Shown one piece after another: positions 1 to 12,465 of a DNA stretch of 64,000 nt. Source of the stretch: Hysterium pulicare CBS 123377 (lineage: Eukaryota > Ascomycota > Dothideomycetes > Hysteriales > Hysteriaceae); NCBI GenBank assembly GCA_000467715.1, contig AJFK01001027.1:1-64000 (forward strand), read 5' to 3'. The translations under genes were made by a program, and so were the position numbers. The notes beneath the pieces were generated by a model, which saw only the letters and a list, made by a program, of their open reading frames with translations, was not told the DNA's origin and did not search any database. Within the stretch, counting starts at the first letter, position 1. Every line of letters begins with the position of its first letter.

Positions 1-1582
1 GGGATGTTCCAAAGGCACGTGGTTACTAATCCCGAATAGAAGAGGATGAGTAATCGCTAGACTACTTCGAAACGGCATCGAAACGGGCCCTTTCGCTAAC
101 CCGAAGCAGACAGTGCTGTCTCTCAGCTTTTGCTGCTTTCGAATGCTTGTTGGACGTTCCCTGCGAGACGCGTGAAGCTGTAGAGCGGCACCCTCGATTT
201 CCTCTCGTGCAACGGCCGTCCCGATCATGGCCACGCGCCGGTCTGGCTTCCGCCGATTGGAATCTCCACATCATCTGGCTTCTACCAGCCCTAAGCGGTG
301 TGTCGAGGTTACGCAGCGGGGAGGAGTCCTTCGTCCATTCATAGCCGCATCACGGCCGGCCAATGGGTGTTCACGATGTATTTTTGTACGTCTCTGCCCC
401 GATTTGAGCATCGAGCCTCGCGAGATTGGAAAGCAATCCACCCTTTGCTTGGGCAGGTCGTCAGAACCAGAAGCGAAATGCGAGAACAACACCAAGACGC
501 TGCTGATCGAGCGAATTGCTATCTTTGTGCGAATTAAATTAAAACAACGAGGCACAGTTGCCTATCCTTTCAGCCCCCAACAGCGCAACAGCTAGGCAGG
601 GTCTTGTCGCCAGAGTGCGAGGGGACTTGTCTGCGCCGACTCGGCCTTCCACCATCGCATCGTTGGCACGGCAGCCAGCGGAACATGGGATTTGGGAGCG
701 GTCGGAGGTAGGATAATGGAGAGGGCGGACAAAAGCCGCAGAGCATCTTGTCGATGGCGGGACACAGTAGTAACTCCGTGGGTTGACGAAGCCGCACCGA
801 TGGCGCCGAGCGTGGCATCAGTGTCGCCAGAGTGCATTTCTGTTTACCGCTCCTCTGATCGGCAGTAGGGCGGTTTTGCGAATACAATACGGAGGTGGCC
901 CGACCGTTGAACCCGCAGCAGTGGGTCTGGTTGGAGGACTTGGAGCGGCTTGGAGCGACTTGGGAGGGGTGCGCGCTGCTCGAAGTCCGGGCATGGGGCG
1001 TTCTGCTTGCGTTTTGGCGGCGTGCGCAGCAGCAATCCCTGCAGCCTTGTGGGAAGCAGTCTAGCGCTCTGCCAAATTTACAGCCCCCAGTCGAAGCAAA
1101 CTGGCGGCGTTGCGCAGCGCTAACTGCTCGTTCACAGTGCCTGGTGTGGCAGGGTTGCATCCACGCACCCACTTGCTCTCCGCCCTATGTACCCAAGAAT
1201 GGCAGTCGATGCAATCTGCACCCTGCTCCAGCTCCTCTAACGGCCGAGCCAAACCTCCGTGCACGCCCAGGGCGTTGCTGAAGGCCCGTGGACGGTGTCG
1301 CAGGGGTTGCTGACGGCCTTATGCACACCTGTATCCAGCAATGGATTCGGCACCACCACTAAGCAGGGATCGAGGGGAGCTGTCCATGTCTTGCTCGTCT
1401 GGGGACAAATGCGGAAGCATTCGACAGACGGTGATAAATATGGCATCTGCTGCCCCGACCCCCATTCCCGTCCACACTGTGATCCAGCCCGCTCTCCATA
1501 TATCAATCCTCCACTTCCTCTCTCGTCTCATCCTACCCCAACTCTTCCCTTGACCAAGCTCCATCTCTTTCATACTTCCACC
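1..1582. other. Intergenic region upstream of the bZIP gene
   Basis: I find no gene I can support here. The sequence is fairly GC-rich, so several frames stay open by chance, including about 200 codons on the minus strand (570-1172). Their translations are rich in Cys, Arg and Ser and show no domain. It probably holds the promoter and 5' leader of the bZIP gene and sequence belonging to a gene left of the window. Confidence 0.5.
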
Positions 1583-2413
1583 ATGCATAGACATGCTAGC
1601 TACCAGTATGCCCAAGCGGCCCCCACCACACACAGGTACTCTGGGACCAGCAGTGCCTTCAGTGCCTCAGCAAACCCCAATGAAGACTGGACCAAGATCT
1701 CAGATCTAGCAGAGCGCAGGAGAATACAGAATCGGATTGCTCAGCGCAACTATCGTGAGTAATCTTGGGTCTTCGGCCAAATCCCGCACAGGAAGGGAAT
1801 ACTAATCCCCCTTCTAGGCAAGAAGCTCAAAAAGCGATTGGAAGATCTCGAGCGTAGGGCAGCATCCAGCTCAGCCTCACCGGAACAGCGACCTGCAGAG
1901 CTTGAGCGGAACAATAACTCCAACCCTCGCGAGGACTTTCCCTCGCCGAGCTCAACTACTGACTCCGGAGAACACCATTCGTATGGCCGTCGAACTCCGG
2001 AGCTTCAGCATCAGTATCTTCCACACCACGAAGAACGTGGCATGTTCTCGCACCAGTACACGCGGCAGCTGTCAACTTCCCCGCCACCATTCTCGTATTC
2101 AACGTACCCAGCGCCCGATTCGGCGTATGTGCCGTATGCATCCCATGGCCCATACCACAACCTACCCACGACTACAACGCCGGAGATGCCGATTTATACA
2201 ACCTACCTACCACCACTTTCATCGGCCTACCCGACCACGTTACCTAGCCTAGTACACCAGATCAAGGGTGAATCATACTACCCCGAAGACGAAATTAGCC
2301 CATTCAGCATGAGCTATGCAACAATGGCGGGAATTGAGATTCCCGCTCCACATTCGTACCAGAATTCCGATGCTCATGTAAAACTCCCCAGCAAACCCTA
2401 TTATGCACATTAG
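1583..2413 (+). CDS. bZIP transcription factor
   Basis: Two exons (1583-1754, 1818-2413) separated by a 63-nt intron (GTGAGT..CTAG) give 255 residues. The intron falls inside the basic region, and joining the exons restores it: RRRIQNRIAQRNYRKKLKKR, with the bZIP signature N-x7-R, followed by a short LEDLERRA start of a zipper. The N-terminal 45 residues are Ser/Ala/Tyr-rich and the rest is Pro/Ser/Tyr-rich without a domain, as in many small fungal bZIP factors of the AP-1-like type. It should be a nuclear, dimeric DNA-binding regulator. Its targets cannot be read from the sequence. The start is the first ATG after a pyrimidine-rich leader (CACCATG context) and lies about 45 codons before the basic region. 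The zipper is short, so dimer stability may depend on the partner. Confidence 0.88.
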
Positions 2414-3280
2414 CCTCTTGCTTTTCGAATCCTTCGTTCTTCTTCACCATTTGTCTTCGCACGCCATTCACGAGAGCCACCCGCTGACAACCAGAGTGGC
2501 AGACTCCACCACTTTCGGAATCATTCGATCACTCGACAGCAGGTTCACCACCTGACTCGTCGACATACCCAACCACGCCTCAATCGATGCCAGGAACTCC
2601 TCCTCTTCAACTTCTATGATCATGCCTGCCAATACTTGTCCATCGCCTTCTCGACTTCGGGAAAGCAGATGGTGTCTGTAAATTATTTTCGTGTTTATTC
2701 TTCATTGATTTCATGATGCATTGTGAGCGTACGGTCGTTTGCGACTGGGACGAAGAGACAAGTAGTCCTTCGTTTGGGATGGGATTTTTACTTTCAGGCG
2801 CAGGGTGTTCATGGGCGTTACATGAACGCCAAGTTCTGCTTTTAACTTGCACTTTGGTATGGATGGGATGGAATAGACTCGAGCATGCCTCGGGATGGGA
2901 AACGGAGTACAAATCAACACGCTTGTAGCTTGACGGTCTATCACTAGCACCTATATTGGCGCTTGGTAGAATGAACAGTTGAATGAAATATGAGCTTCAT
3001 ACAAAACCAACTCCAGATGAAATCGCTGTGACATGACTTAATGATAGCCAAGATGTGAACGAGCAAGACGAAGGAAAGAGCAAATAGACATCATGAAAGT
3101 AATATCCTGCTATTGTAAAGACTTAGAGCAATAGTGAACGCTGAAGTTCAAGTATGCTTTTTGATCCACCGTTTTAGATTGTCACGAAACAACGCGTTTG
3201 CCAAGAAAAAGCGCGCTGCTCACCCCCAACGTCAGCACCAACTCCATCTCACAACTTAATTCCAACGGCGCATTGCGATA
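2414..3280. other. Intergenic region between bZIP and ORC1
   Basis: No supported gene. It likely contains the bZIP 3' UTR, which is pyrimidine-rich up to about 2640, and the ORC1 promoter. Short open frames on both strands have no recognisable sequence. Confidence 0.5.
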
Positions 3281-6083
3281 ATGCCTCCGGCTCGTAAGAA
3301 GTCGAAAGCCGAGAAGGCGCGTCAATACCTCTCCGGCCAAGTTGCCCTCTTTCGCGAAGACTCCGATGACGAACTCGGATATGACGATCATCCGTGGGAA
3401 TGGATATACAAAGAGCTAGATGCAGATCACGATGATACCCAGAGCATTTCGAGGACCACTCCAAGGAAGAGGAAGGCAGTGCCGCCCAATACTGAGAAGC
3501 ATATCGTCGGGGCGCGAATGGGCAGTTTTCAATGCAAGCTTGGAGACACCGTCCTCCTAAAAGCGGACGGGAATCAGGCATGGGTCGGCATAATCTGCGA
3601 ATTCTTAGATGATGAAGAGGAGGACGAGAAAATGGCAAAATTTATGTGGTTCTCGTCAGAGAAGGAGATTCGGAATAAGAGCAAAAAGAGGGCCGATTTC
3701 TTGAGTGTAAGTTTCAATGCATTGGAGGCTTGCAATTGCTAAATATATTCAGAATGAAATTTATATCACGACAGCTTTTGACACCAATCCTCTCACTACC
3801 ATCAACGGCACCGCCAAAGTGGTCTCACTCGAGACCTTCCACGCCCAGTACCCAAATGGCCAGATCCCAAAGAAATCAAGGGACTACGGCAAGATATTCG
3901 TTTGCAGGAGAGGATGCAATACCCGAACGACAACATACACCGATGAATTTAGGTGGGAGGATGTCTACAATGAGCAAGAGGATATTCCTGCTCTCATGAA
4001 CTTGGTGGAGAGCCAAACCAAGGCTACGAGGAAACGACTAGGTCGCGGAAAGACGGACAATGCAGATTTAGATGACTTTATGATCGCCGATGACGATGAA
4101 GATGGCGAACCTAAAACCCCAAAGAAGCGTCGTAAATTGAACGATGCTGTAACCCCTACGTCAAAACGAAAGGACCAAACCCCCCGGAAGTTTCTCACAC
4201 CTACCCACAAACGCGTGGTGATCAAAAAACCTCTTGAATTCACTCCCCTGGGCACTCGCGTTCTTTCTCCATCCGCTCTATCCTCGCCCTTCCAAATCGC
4301 CCGCAATCAGCTTCATGTTTCCTCCGTCCCAGCGGCGCTCCCTTGTCGAGAGGAAGAATTCTCAACAGTCTACGCTCACTTAGAGGCTGCAATTACAGAT
4401 GGCTCAGGTTCCTGCATCTACATATCCGGTACACCCGGAACCGGCAAAACTGCTACGGTGCGCGAGGTCGTGGCGCAGCTCAACGCATCTGTCATAGCAG
4501 AGGAATTAGATGACTTCATTTTCGTCGAAATCAATGGCATGAAGGTTACCGATCCTCATCAATCCTACTCACTCTTATGGCAAGCATTGCGAGGGGACCG
4601 TGTGAGCCCTGCGCATGCCCTGGAGCTCCTTGAACGCGAATTTTCAACGCCGAGTCCCCGAAGGGTCCCCTGCGTTGTGTTGATGGACGAGTTGGATCAA
4701 CTTGTTACAAAAAACCAATCCGTCATGTACAATTTCTTTAACTGGCCTGGGCTGAGGCACAGTAGATTGATTGTGCTTGCTGTTGCAAACACTATGGATC
4801 TTCCTGAACGAACGTTGAGCAACAAAATTAGTAGCCGCCTAGGTAAGCAAGGATACCAATCCCATTACTACGCCGCCCAACTGTACCACTCAATGCACGC
4901 TCACCCCTCAATATCACCCAAACAAATCATTGCAACACACTCTCGACCCACAGATGACATATTCATCGTGCCACCCGTACATTACACATATCAGCCCTAT
5001 CGTTGTAGGACCCTTTCCCCAGCTGAAAGGATTCATTCCTTCGGGCACATTTTATAGCGAGGCTAACACGCGCAACCGCCAGGGCTCACGCGCATCACGT
5101 TCCCAGGGTATACGCACGATCAACTAATGCAAATTATCCAGTCGCGACTTGAGGGCGTACCGGGCAACATAGTCCAGCCGGACGCCGTACAATTCGCAGC
5201 GCGCAAAGTGGCAGCCGTGAGCGGTGATGCACGACGGGCCCTCGACATCTGCCGCCGCGCTGTAGAAATTGCAGAGACCGAAGCCCTAGCGCGAGAAGCG
5301 GAGGACGATTCTCAGCCTGCTACTCCGAGCAGAACCGGAAGAGGTAAGGGTAGAGGTCCATCCTCGAAAGCCGAGGACCCGGCTCCTGCAGGAAGCACGT
5401 TGCAGAAACGTGCAGGGCTGCCAAAGAGCTCGTTATCTGGGGCAGCTGCTACAGGTAAGGCAGGCAAAGCGAAGGGTGTAGTCACGATAGCGACGATCAA
5501 ACAGGCTATCAACGAGGCCACAAGTAGTCCCCTGCAGCAAGCGCTGCGGGCTCTGCCGCTGGCATCTAAAGTCTTCCTTGCAGCGCTCTTGGCTCGAATC
5601 CGTCGCACAGGCATCGGAGAGGCACTCCTAGGCGACGTGGTCGAAGAGGCTAAGAGGTTGGGTCTTATGAGCCAGCTGAAGCCTGTGCATGAATACCTAT
5701 TGCAAGAACGAGATGAGTGCAGGAGTGTAGGATTCTCAGGCGATGGAGGTATTGCTGGAGGATTTCTAAGTGCACTGAAGGGGAAAAATACCGAAGAAGG
5801 AACGCAGCAACGACTGACGAACGGACCACCGGCTCCTGACACGCTTCACAAAGAGTCGATTACCGGCTCTAAGGGCAGGGCCACGAGGCAGGCTGACGGC
5901 AAGGCAGCTCGCGCCATAGGACTCGGTGCTGCAGCCATGGAGCTGGCAGAGGCCGGCATCGTTGGGATAGAAGCCCGCCATGGTGACCGTGTAGGCAGAG
6001 TGCGATTGGGTGTTGGGGACGAGGAGGTGCGGCTGGCATTGGGAGAGGATGAAGAGGTCAAGGGGTTGGGCTTCTCAGCCTGA
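3281..6083 (+). CDS. ORC1: Origin recognition complex subunit 1
   Basis: Three exons (3281-3706, 3753-4842, 5083-6083) encode 838 residues. A BAH domain spans roughly residues 70-210. A basic linker with repeated KKRRK/KRK stretches follows, then the AAA+ ATPase with Walker A GTPGTGKT and Walker [10 protein letters not shown]. The C-terminal third holds the lid ([13 protein letters not shown]) and a winged-helix region ending in [23 protein letters not shown]1 is the ATP-binding subunit of the complex that marks replication origins and loads MCM2-7. Its BAH domain binds nucleosomes. The exon 2/3 join is supported by the restored sequence [19 protein letters not shown], the expected sensor/lid junction. 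Intron 2 is long for this window (240 nt) and stays open in frame for most of its length. It is convergent with PRP46. Confidence 0.95.
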
Positions 6084-6776
6084 GGCGTGATAGGCTGGAT
6101 AATATAAAATGATTATTTCTTGCGACTTAGTGTATTCTGCAAGCCAGTCTCTAAATTCCATGCCTTTCGAGACACAGACAGGTACAGATTGTCGAATTGA
6201 TTGGACTGGGGCCAAAAAAAGACCACAGTTCACACGGGGCTGAACCCCCTGTTCGGAGCCCGTGTGATCGATCCTGCGCCGCATCCGGACGCGTTTCATG
6301 TTTCGTATCCTTCTGGAAACAATTCTCGCTTCATGGGGCTTGCTTTTCGTTCGCCTGCCCTTGCGACTGGGCGATAATGTCGCGTTGATGCAGCTGCACA
6401 GGCCTGCCCGCCGTTCATGGTTCACACGAAAGGGTTGCAGGATGCGTCTTGGCTATTGCGAATCTGTTTACAATTTATACCGCTTAGAGGAGGGCATTAG
6501 AGAGTTTGCAGATTTCATACAAACATATTTGAAATTGGTGGAATTTTATTATGAAAGCGCCGCAAAGACGCCTTCCATCCGTCCATTACATTTCTAATTG
6601 AAGTTCGGATAAACAATCATGCTTATGAAGCAGCCATTGAGGAAGCCGTTCCCATCCGAACCCGAGAGTCGTCCTCATACTGAGGGCAGGGTATACCAAA
6701 TGTCAAAAAATGTGAACATGAAAGACGAATCCGAGCTTCTCCGATTCAAGGCTCGGAAAGCTCGACGCCGGAAATC
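6084..6776. other. Convergent intergenic region ORC1/PRP46
   Basis: No supported gene. The 3' ends of ORC1 and PRP46 face each other across about 690 nt. Short open frames around 6200-6970 have no domain and partly overlap PRP46 antisense. Confidence 0.5.
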
Positions 6777-8117
6777 TCAAAACTTCTGTCGTCCGAGAGT
6801 AGGTTTCCACTCCAAAGGATGTGACTCCTCTGTCGCCTCGTCATCCATCTTCCAGATCTTGATACTCTTATCACTCTCTCCAGTAATCAACCTCAATCCA
6901 CTTCTATCAAAGGTCGAGCACATTACGCCCGCTTCCGCTTGCAATGAACCAGGCTGTGCGATAGACTGAGTCGATTGAAACATGTGTCCAGTCTTCCAGT
7001 CCCAGAATCCGACTGAACCGTCGTCGCCGCCGGAAAACATGACGTTGTCTTCGTTAACAGATAACGTGTTGATGATGGCATTTTGACCCTCAAAGTTCTG
7101 CATGAAGGCACCTTCAGGACATTTCCACTGCTTGATGGATTGGGAACTACCGCTCGCAAAAGTGAACTCCTTCGGATGGATTGCGAGCGTTCGGACGCTC
7201 TTTTTATGGTGAGTCAGGACAGCCAATGTTTTATTGGCTGCAAGATCCCATAGTCGGATGGTAGAATCCATGGAACCAGTGATAACTTGGGGGTCTGCTT
7301 CCTGACATTTCAGGTCAGATACAGTGCCCTTGTGTCCCGACATGACGTGAACATTCGTTCTTGTCCGCATATCCCATACTCTTGCTACGCCGTCTCGTCC
7401 TCCTGTCACCAACACATCGAGTGTAGGATGTAAGTCGAGTGTGTAGACGCCGCTAAGGTGGCCGTGGTAGTGCCTGATGACTTTGTTTGTTTCCAAATCC
7501 CAACATTTCACCATTTTGTCCTCGCCGCAGGAAAAGAGATACGGATGTCGTGGGGAGACGGCGAGACCACGCACTGCTGATATGTGACCAGTGAGTGTGA
7601 GCTTCAATTGCCCACTTGCAAGGTCGAATATTTTGATTGTTCTGTCTGCTGATCCACTGGCGAACCACTGGTTGTCTGGCTCGACGCAGAGAGACCTGAC
7701 CCAGCCCATGTGCCCACTTATCACGCGCATGACCTTCCATGGTGCGTGCCATTCGGGTCGTGATTGCCGTACAGTATCCTTGCGGACCAAAGCCGTAGAT
7801 GGGGTATCCCTTTGCTTCGTAGGGCCATTCGCGTTGGGTGCATATCCTTTCATTCCTCCACGGAGGGTGAGGGCCGTTGAGGTCGTGGGTTTAGTTGCAT
7901 CTCCGTTTTCTGCGGTCGATGTCTTCGGTTTCCTCCGTCGCCCTGCCGCGCTTGATATTTTGGCTTCTAGTCTTGGAGGTAGTTCGAGAACGTCGGCATA
8001 TTCATCGCGGCGCACCCGCGTGGAGACAGCGGATGGGTCGAATGCTGCAGGCACACCGAAATCTGCAGCGAATATTTCGCGTGTACGCTTTTTGGAGGTT
8101 CTGATTACTTCTGTCAT
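6777..8117 (-). CDS. PRP46: Pre-mRNA splicing factor PRP46 (PLRG1 family), WD40
   Basis: A single exon of 446 residues. The N-terminal 110 residues are charged and Ala/Thr-rich. Seven WD40 repeats follow, from about residue 130, beginning with [20 protein letters not shown] and including [46 protein letters not shown] and [15 protein letters not shown]. This order and spacing match Prp46/PLRG1, a core NineTeen-complex protein needed to activate the spliceosome in the nucleus. An in-frame ATG pair lies 23 codons upstream (8186). I prefer the ATG at 8117 because it has an A at -3, while the first upstream ATG has a T there and the upstream residues are a His-rich string typical of translated leader. 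No intron is visible, which is unusual among the housekeeping genes of this window. Confidence 0.93.
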   Translation of the reverse strand: MTEVIRTSKKRTREIFAADFGVPAAFDPSAVSTRVRRDEYADVLELPPRLEAKISSAAGRRRKPKTSTAENGDATKPTTSTALTLRGGMKGYAPNANGPTKQRDTPSTALVRKDTVRQSRPEWHAPWKVMRVISGHMGWVRSLCVEPDNQWFASGSADRTIKIFDLASGQLKLTLTGHISAVRGLAVSPRHPYLFSCGEDKMVKCWDLETNKVIRHYHGHLSGVYTLDLHPTLDVLVTGGRDGVARVWDMRTRTNVHVMSGHKGTVSDLKCQEADPQVITGSMDSTIRLWDLAANKTLAVLTHHKKSVRTLAIHPKEFTFASGSSQSIKQWKCPEGAFMQNFEGQNAIINTLSVNEDNVMFSGGDDGSVGFWDWKTGHMFQSTQSIAQPGSLQAEAGVMCSTFDRSGLRLITGESDKSIKIWKMDDEATEESHPLEWKPTLGRQKF

Positions 8118-9160
8118 CGTGTGGTGGTTAGTGGTTTCGTGAAGTTGGTGAGGATGATGGGTAGATATTTCTCCGAATTTCATCATTCACTAGCGCAAAC
8201 GCTAACCCACCGCGGAGCCTCATCTAAAGCTAGGCTTCATTTTGTCACAACATCACGGATCAGGACTTTGTTCATGGATATTTTTGGCACGCTCTAGAGG
8301 CGTAAAGAGCGGGAAAAGTTTTGATGCACACTTACGCCGAAGCTTGTAGAAGGTAACGCAAGTTTCGACTACACTATCCAGCTTTATACCTGATTATTAA
8401 AGACTACCTGGATACATCAAGAAGACAGCAGATAACAGGATTTCCACATAATACGAAGCCAAGATAATGAAGAATGTCCGGGCAATATCTTGATGCGGAA
8501 GAGACTCAAAAGCATCCCCGCATAAACGCTTAAGTACAATATTTAGGATGCAAAACAAGTTGCGAGACTAAAGTATACTTCCTTAATACCCCAGACCAGG
8601 ACTCAAATAAGAGACATTTTGTGGTGCGTTAAACAGATCAAGAGTTGCAAGCAATCTTATTGAACACTTTACATTATATTTCTCACACTTTCCTTAGTAT
8701 CTTATATCAGGACTTAGACTATCGGGACAAGGCCTGATGTGTTCAAGGGATATACATCCCAATACTTCCTTGCACATACATCTCTTTAGAATTTTCACAA
8801 GCCTCCATATACTTATCTCTAGTGAATATTTAAAGGAGTAAAATTTATCCTACTAAAACTCTTTTCCTTTGTTGCGTGGACTTGGGAGTTAAGAGTTGAG
8901 ATGCTCTGACTATGTGAGTAGGACAAAAAGGAGAAAGACCATCCTCGACAGGTGTCTGAATACATATGCGAAGAAAATTTCAAATGTAAGAAGGCTCATA
9001 TACAGGATTACTTGCCGATTCTTTGGATAAGAACTATCGGCCATTTCTTCTCGAAAACATCCACCAATTTATTATCTCGAATAAGCCGTTAACCCGTCTT
9101 TATCGATATTTAGTCATGGAATCTTGGACAATATCTCTTCGTCTGCCTTTATGGGGACGA
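8118..9160. other. AT-leaning, stop-dense intergenic stretch
   Basis: The first part is the PRP46 promoter and leader. From about 8190 to 9160 no frame on either strand stays open for 60 codons. The sequence is somewhat A+T-rich with many TAA/TAG/TTA words. This fits old decayed DNA, but I recognise no element ends or coding remnants. Confidence 0.4.
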
Positions 9161-10690
9161 TTACCGCATCGAAGAAGAGGGAACTGAGAAAGTGTGAGAT
9201 TTACAGATCCCGAATAAACATACCTCCCGCATGAACGATTCTAGGTGTGTACCAATGAATCATTTCCCCTACCTACGTAAAAACAGAGAAGAGGTAAGGC
9301 AGCTGTATGAGTACGGCTAACGGCAGCAAAAGTACTTTCATACCTGCCGCAGAGACCAAACTATACTTGCGAAATCAGTAGAACGGGACATATGAACTTC
9401 AACAGACGTTCGGATCATTAGAAGCAGGCCTTTGTGTAAGGCCAGTGTACACCTTGTCCATAGAGAGGGATGGACAGTGCTCGAGCTTCTCCGCGTTCTG
9501 GGTGACCGAGTCCTGGATTTGCTTGACCGCGGTGTCTAAGATCGGCTGCACTCCTCCCAATTTGTTCTTTCAAATGAAGGGATGAAGAGGATCGGATACG
9601 AAGTTGCTCATCTTGGAGCGCGTCCACTCGGTCTTCAAATTGGTCTAATATGTGGCGAAGTACGATGTCGCATTGGTTTAGGTCGTCACCTCTTAGCTCA
9701 CAATGATGAGTCGCAACTATACTTCAATGTCTTCAGTTGAGAAGTCTAGATCCTTCCTTCACCTCATGTCGACAGCAATGCGGGACATTTCATTTCCGAA
9801 TATCGATGTGCGCGGCTGAGCGTTGAAGTTTAGATTACTCACCTACTAGAATCTTCTCTCACAATCTGTCTTTCTTCTCGTTTGTCACCTCTCTTTCTCC
9901 TTGGCCAGAGGCCATCCTTGCCTCTGGGGCTTGGGCCACTATCACTTCGATTTAATCTTTATGTCGCACCATCTTTCCTGGAATATCTCAAAATTTCCTA
10001 GAGGCTTCCTTGACTCTTGAAGGTAGGTCGAATCGAGAATCAGAAAATTTGAGGCTTGTGGCAAGCTGTTGGATGACGCGTGATCTCATCCCGTCCGATG
10101 AAATGATGCGACCGGTCCCCTGAATAGACGCATAGCACAATACGTCTAGAGATGGATAAAGCGAGAACGTCAACCCATCCCCAACTTAAAAATAAGACTA
10201 TGTTCACCAACCCAAAAGGATCCGCAATGCAAAGAGATACACCTTCCTCATTTTTGGTTCAGCAGATAGTTGGCCGGTATCGAGTCCTATCGCAAAACTA
10301 TTTCGTCTCGGCCTAGTCGGCTTCCATTATCCTCCTCAAAACAGTTGTCAGCATCTCGTCAAAGCAGCGACTGCTCAGTTGGGTCATAGCCATGTGCGCA
10401 AACGGCGGTCATCAACATATGTTGAATGTGTGTGAAGGAATAGGTCGCATGGATTACTTGACGGATTCATCATTCAACCGATGTTGGTATTCATGCAGGT
10501 GAGTAGCAGTGAATGCAACAGACTGCCCTAACACATCTTCAGCAATGATCCAACTCTGTCCAATTCAACAATATTCTTTGCTTAGTGCCTATCCAGTGCG
10601 ATTGGCCTCTGGGAAGAACCCGAGGTAAACGTTGTCGGCGTGGAGCTACAAAGATATGAATGTGGCCCTGATTCAATGGCAGTCTCTCTT
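9161..10690 (-). pseudogene. Possible decayed or unresolved multi-exon gene
   Basis: The minus strand shows blocks of protein-like sequence in changing frames: SWIIAEDVLGQSVAFTATHL (about 10450-10550), IIQ/QLATSLKFSDSRFDLP (about 10030-10170), VDALQDEQLRIRSSSSLHLK (about 9560-9640), LGGVQPILDTAVKQIQDSVT (about 9490-9560) and GEMIHWYTPRIVHAG (about 9227-9270). At the 3' end, candidate short introns (GTATGA..GTAG and GTATGT..CTCAG) join blocks into a run ending at a stop near 9161. Farther 5', in-frame stops (TGA, TAG, TAA) interrupt the blocks. It may be a mutated host gene or a gene whose exons I could not fix. I do not recognise the family, and the functional guess is left open. Confidence 0.35.
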
Positions 10691-12465
10691 GCTTTCGTTC
10701 TGGAAATACTAATGGATGCTTGAGGAAACGGGTTGAAGAGAAATAACCCGTTGAGGAAAGAAAAGACGGACGATTTGACGGTACGGATGATATTCGACGC
10801 GAGATTATGAATCTAATAACCAAAGGCCGAACACGCGACTCTTTCTCCTTTTCTACGAAGTCCAGCGGTTCTAATGCTTCGACATTGAATCCCACGACCA
10901 ATGGTCAGTCGAACATGCTCCGATACTCATGGCTAGGTGCTAATCATAATCAGACGAAAGGAAGGCAAACAAACCAGAAAGAACTTCGAAGGAGCGTCAT
11001 TCCGCCCTCTACCATGACGATAGGCGCTGAAACAATCCCTCATTTATCGTTAATCTCGACGTTACCAAGTAGCGTCCTCTCCAGCAAATCCTCCAGACAT
11101 CGTCTTCGGTCCGCAAACCTCATGTAGCAGGATCACCGTTGCAAAAAAAGTCACGCACATGATACCGAGGGACAGACTCTAGGGCGGCCTGATCACCACC
11201 TTGCAATGCGGCACAGATCGATCCTGCTTCCCCAGACTTCCCCATACTCGAGTCTCTCTTCCTTCACATCCACCAAGAAGAAGGGTTTTGTCCTCTCTAA
11301 TTCTTGCGATTAATTTGCGAAATGCTACTTAGCCAACCAGCATCGTCATAGCCTCAAGAATGGCATTTTGCGCAATAGGCTGATGCAGGTACCCTCGTGT
11401 GCCGATCTCTAGAGGAGAGTTGCATGCGCATGGGTGGCTCGGAAAGACCGGAGGCTTTCCACGACCTGCTTCATGTGAATAAGCCCTCGCCTTTTCTTGC
11501 TGCTCGACTTACCCAGTGGTGGCACTCCAGCCAGAGCCTCGTCCGTCTCTTTAACAGAATCGGCTAGTAGGAGATAGTAGTTCGCGAAGTCTTCTTCCAG
11601 TCAAACCTAGAGAAGCCGCTGCAAGGAAATTACTGGTCGAGGAGAGAAATGGCACTGTCTCACAGCACGAAAATCTCCGACTCAACCTCTCAGCCCGTCC
11701 ATGTGTTTCTATCTTTCTTTCGCGTCGATTTGTTTTGTTTCCAGCTTCTCAATCCCTTTCATTAATCACCTGCAGGTTAAGTCGTGAAAGGCCGAATGAT
11801 GCGGAGAAGAAAACCCCAGATTCGCGCCGCGGATGGGGCTTGCAACAGTCGTGCATATAGCGCCCGTCGATTCGGGGGCTCGTCACCGAAAGCACAACCA
11901 ATTGAGCGACGCTCGAGGCTCCGGGGCGAAATCAAGCTTAACCCGTTTTTAGCGGCATCGCCGTCCGCTACGCCTCTCGAGAAACCATCAAACGTAACGT
12001 CTCGCAGACTTTGGCCAATAACTCGCCAGCAGTCTGCATTTGCCATCAATTAACCATGCGGCGGCGCTCGCTGCATCTTTACGGTAACTCCTCCTGCTGG
12101 GCCTGCTTGGATCTGCGTCTCTCATTTCGTCGTATTTGCGGGGATCAGAGCCTGTTTAGCGTTGTTGGGAGGAGCTGGATATTGCCGCGGCTGGACTGGA
12201 CATGGAGAACAGCTTCGTTTGCTTTGCTAATATGTCTGCATCCTGGAATTGCAATGCATGTGACGCCGAAGCAGGACCATTTCTCCACCAACTCCCCTGA
12301 ATCAACGCTGTTGAGCCGAGTGGTACGAGATTTAAAGGGCTCTTCTCTCCGCTTTTCCTAACTCCAAGCACAGTCGTTTCTTCTTCACACACTCTCTGTA
12401 CTATTACTACCACTACTACTCTCCAGTAAACCTTAACAGTCACTCCAACACGCAATATCATCATC
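10691..12465. other. Long intergenic region upstream of the CFEM gene
   Basis: No supported gene. Chance open frames occur on both strands (10807-11127, 11777-12361), with low-complexity Ser/Arg translations and no domain. The last 150 nt before 12466 are a pyrimidine-rich, CACTACTACTCTCC-like leader typical of a strongly expressed fungal gene. Confidence 0.45.

Noticed and set aside
570-1172. 200-codon minus-strand open frame
   Set aside because: GC-rich region where stops are rare. The translation is Cys/Arg/Ser-rich with no domain and no intron logic.
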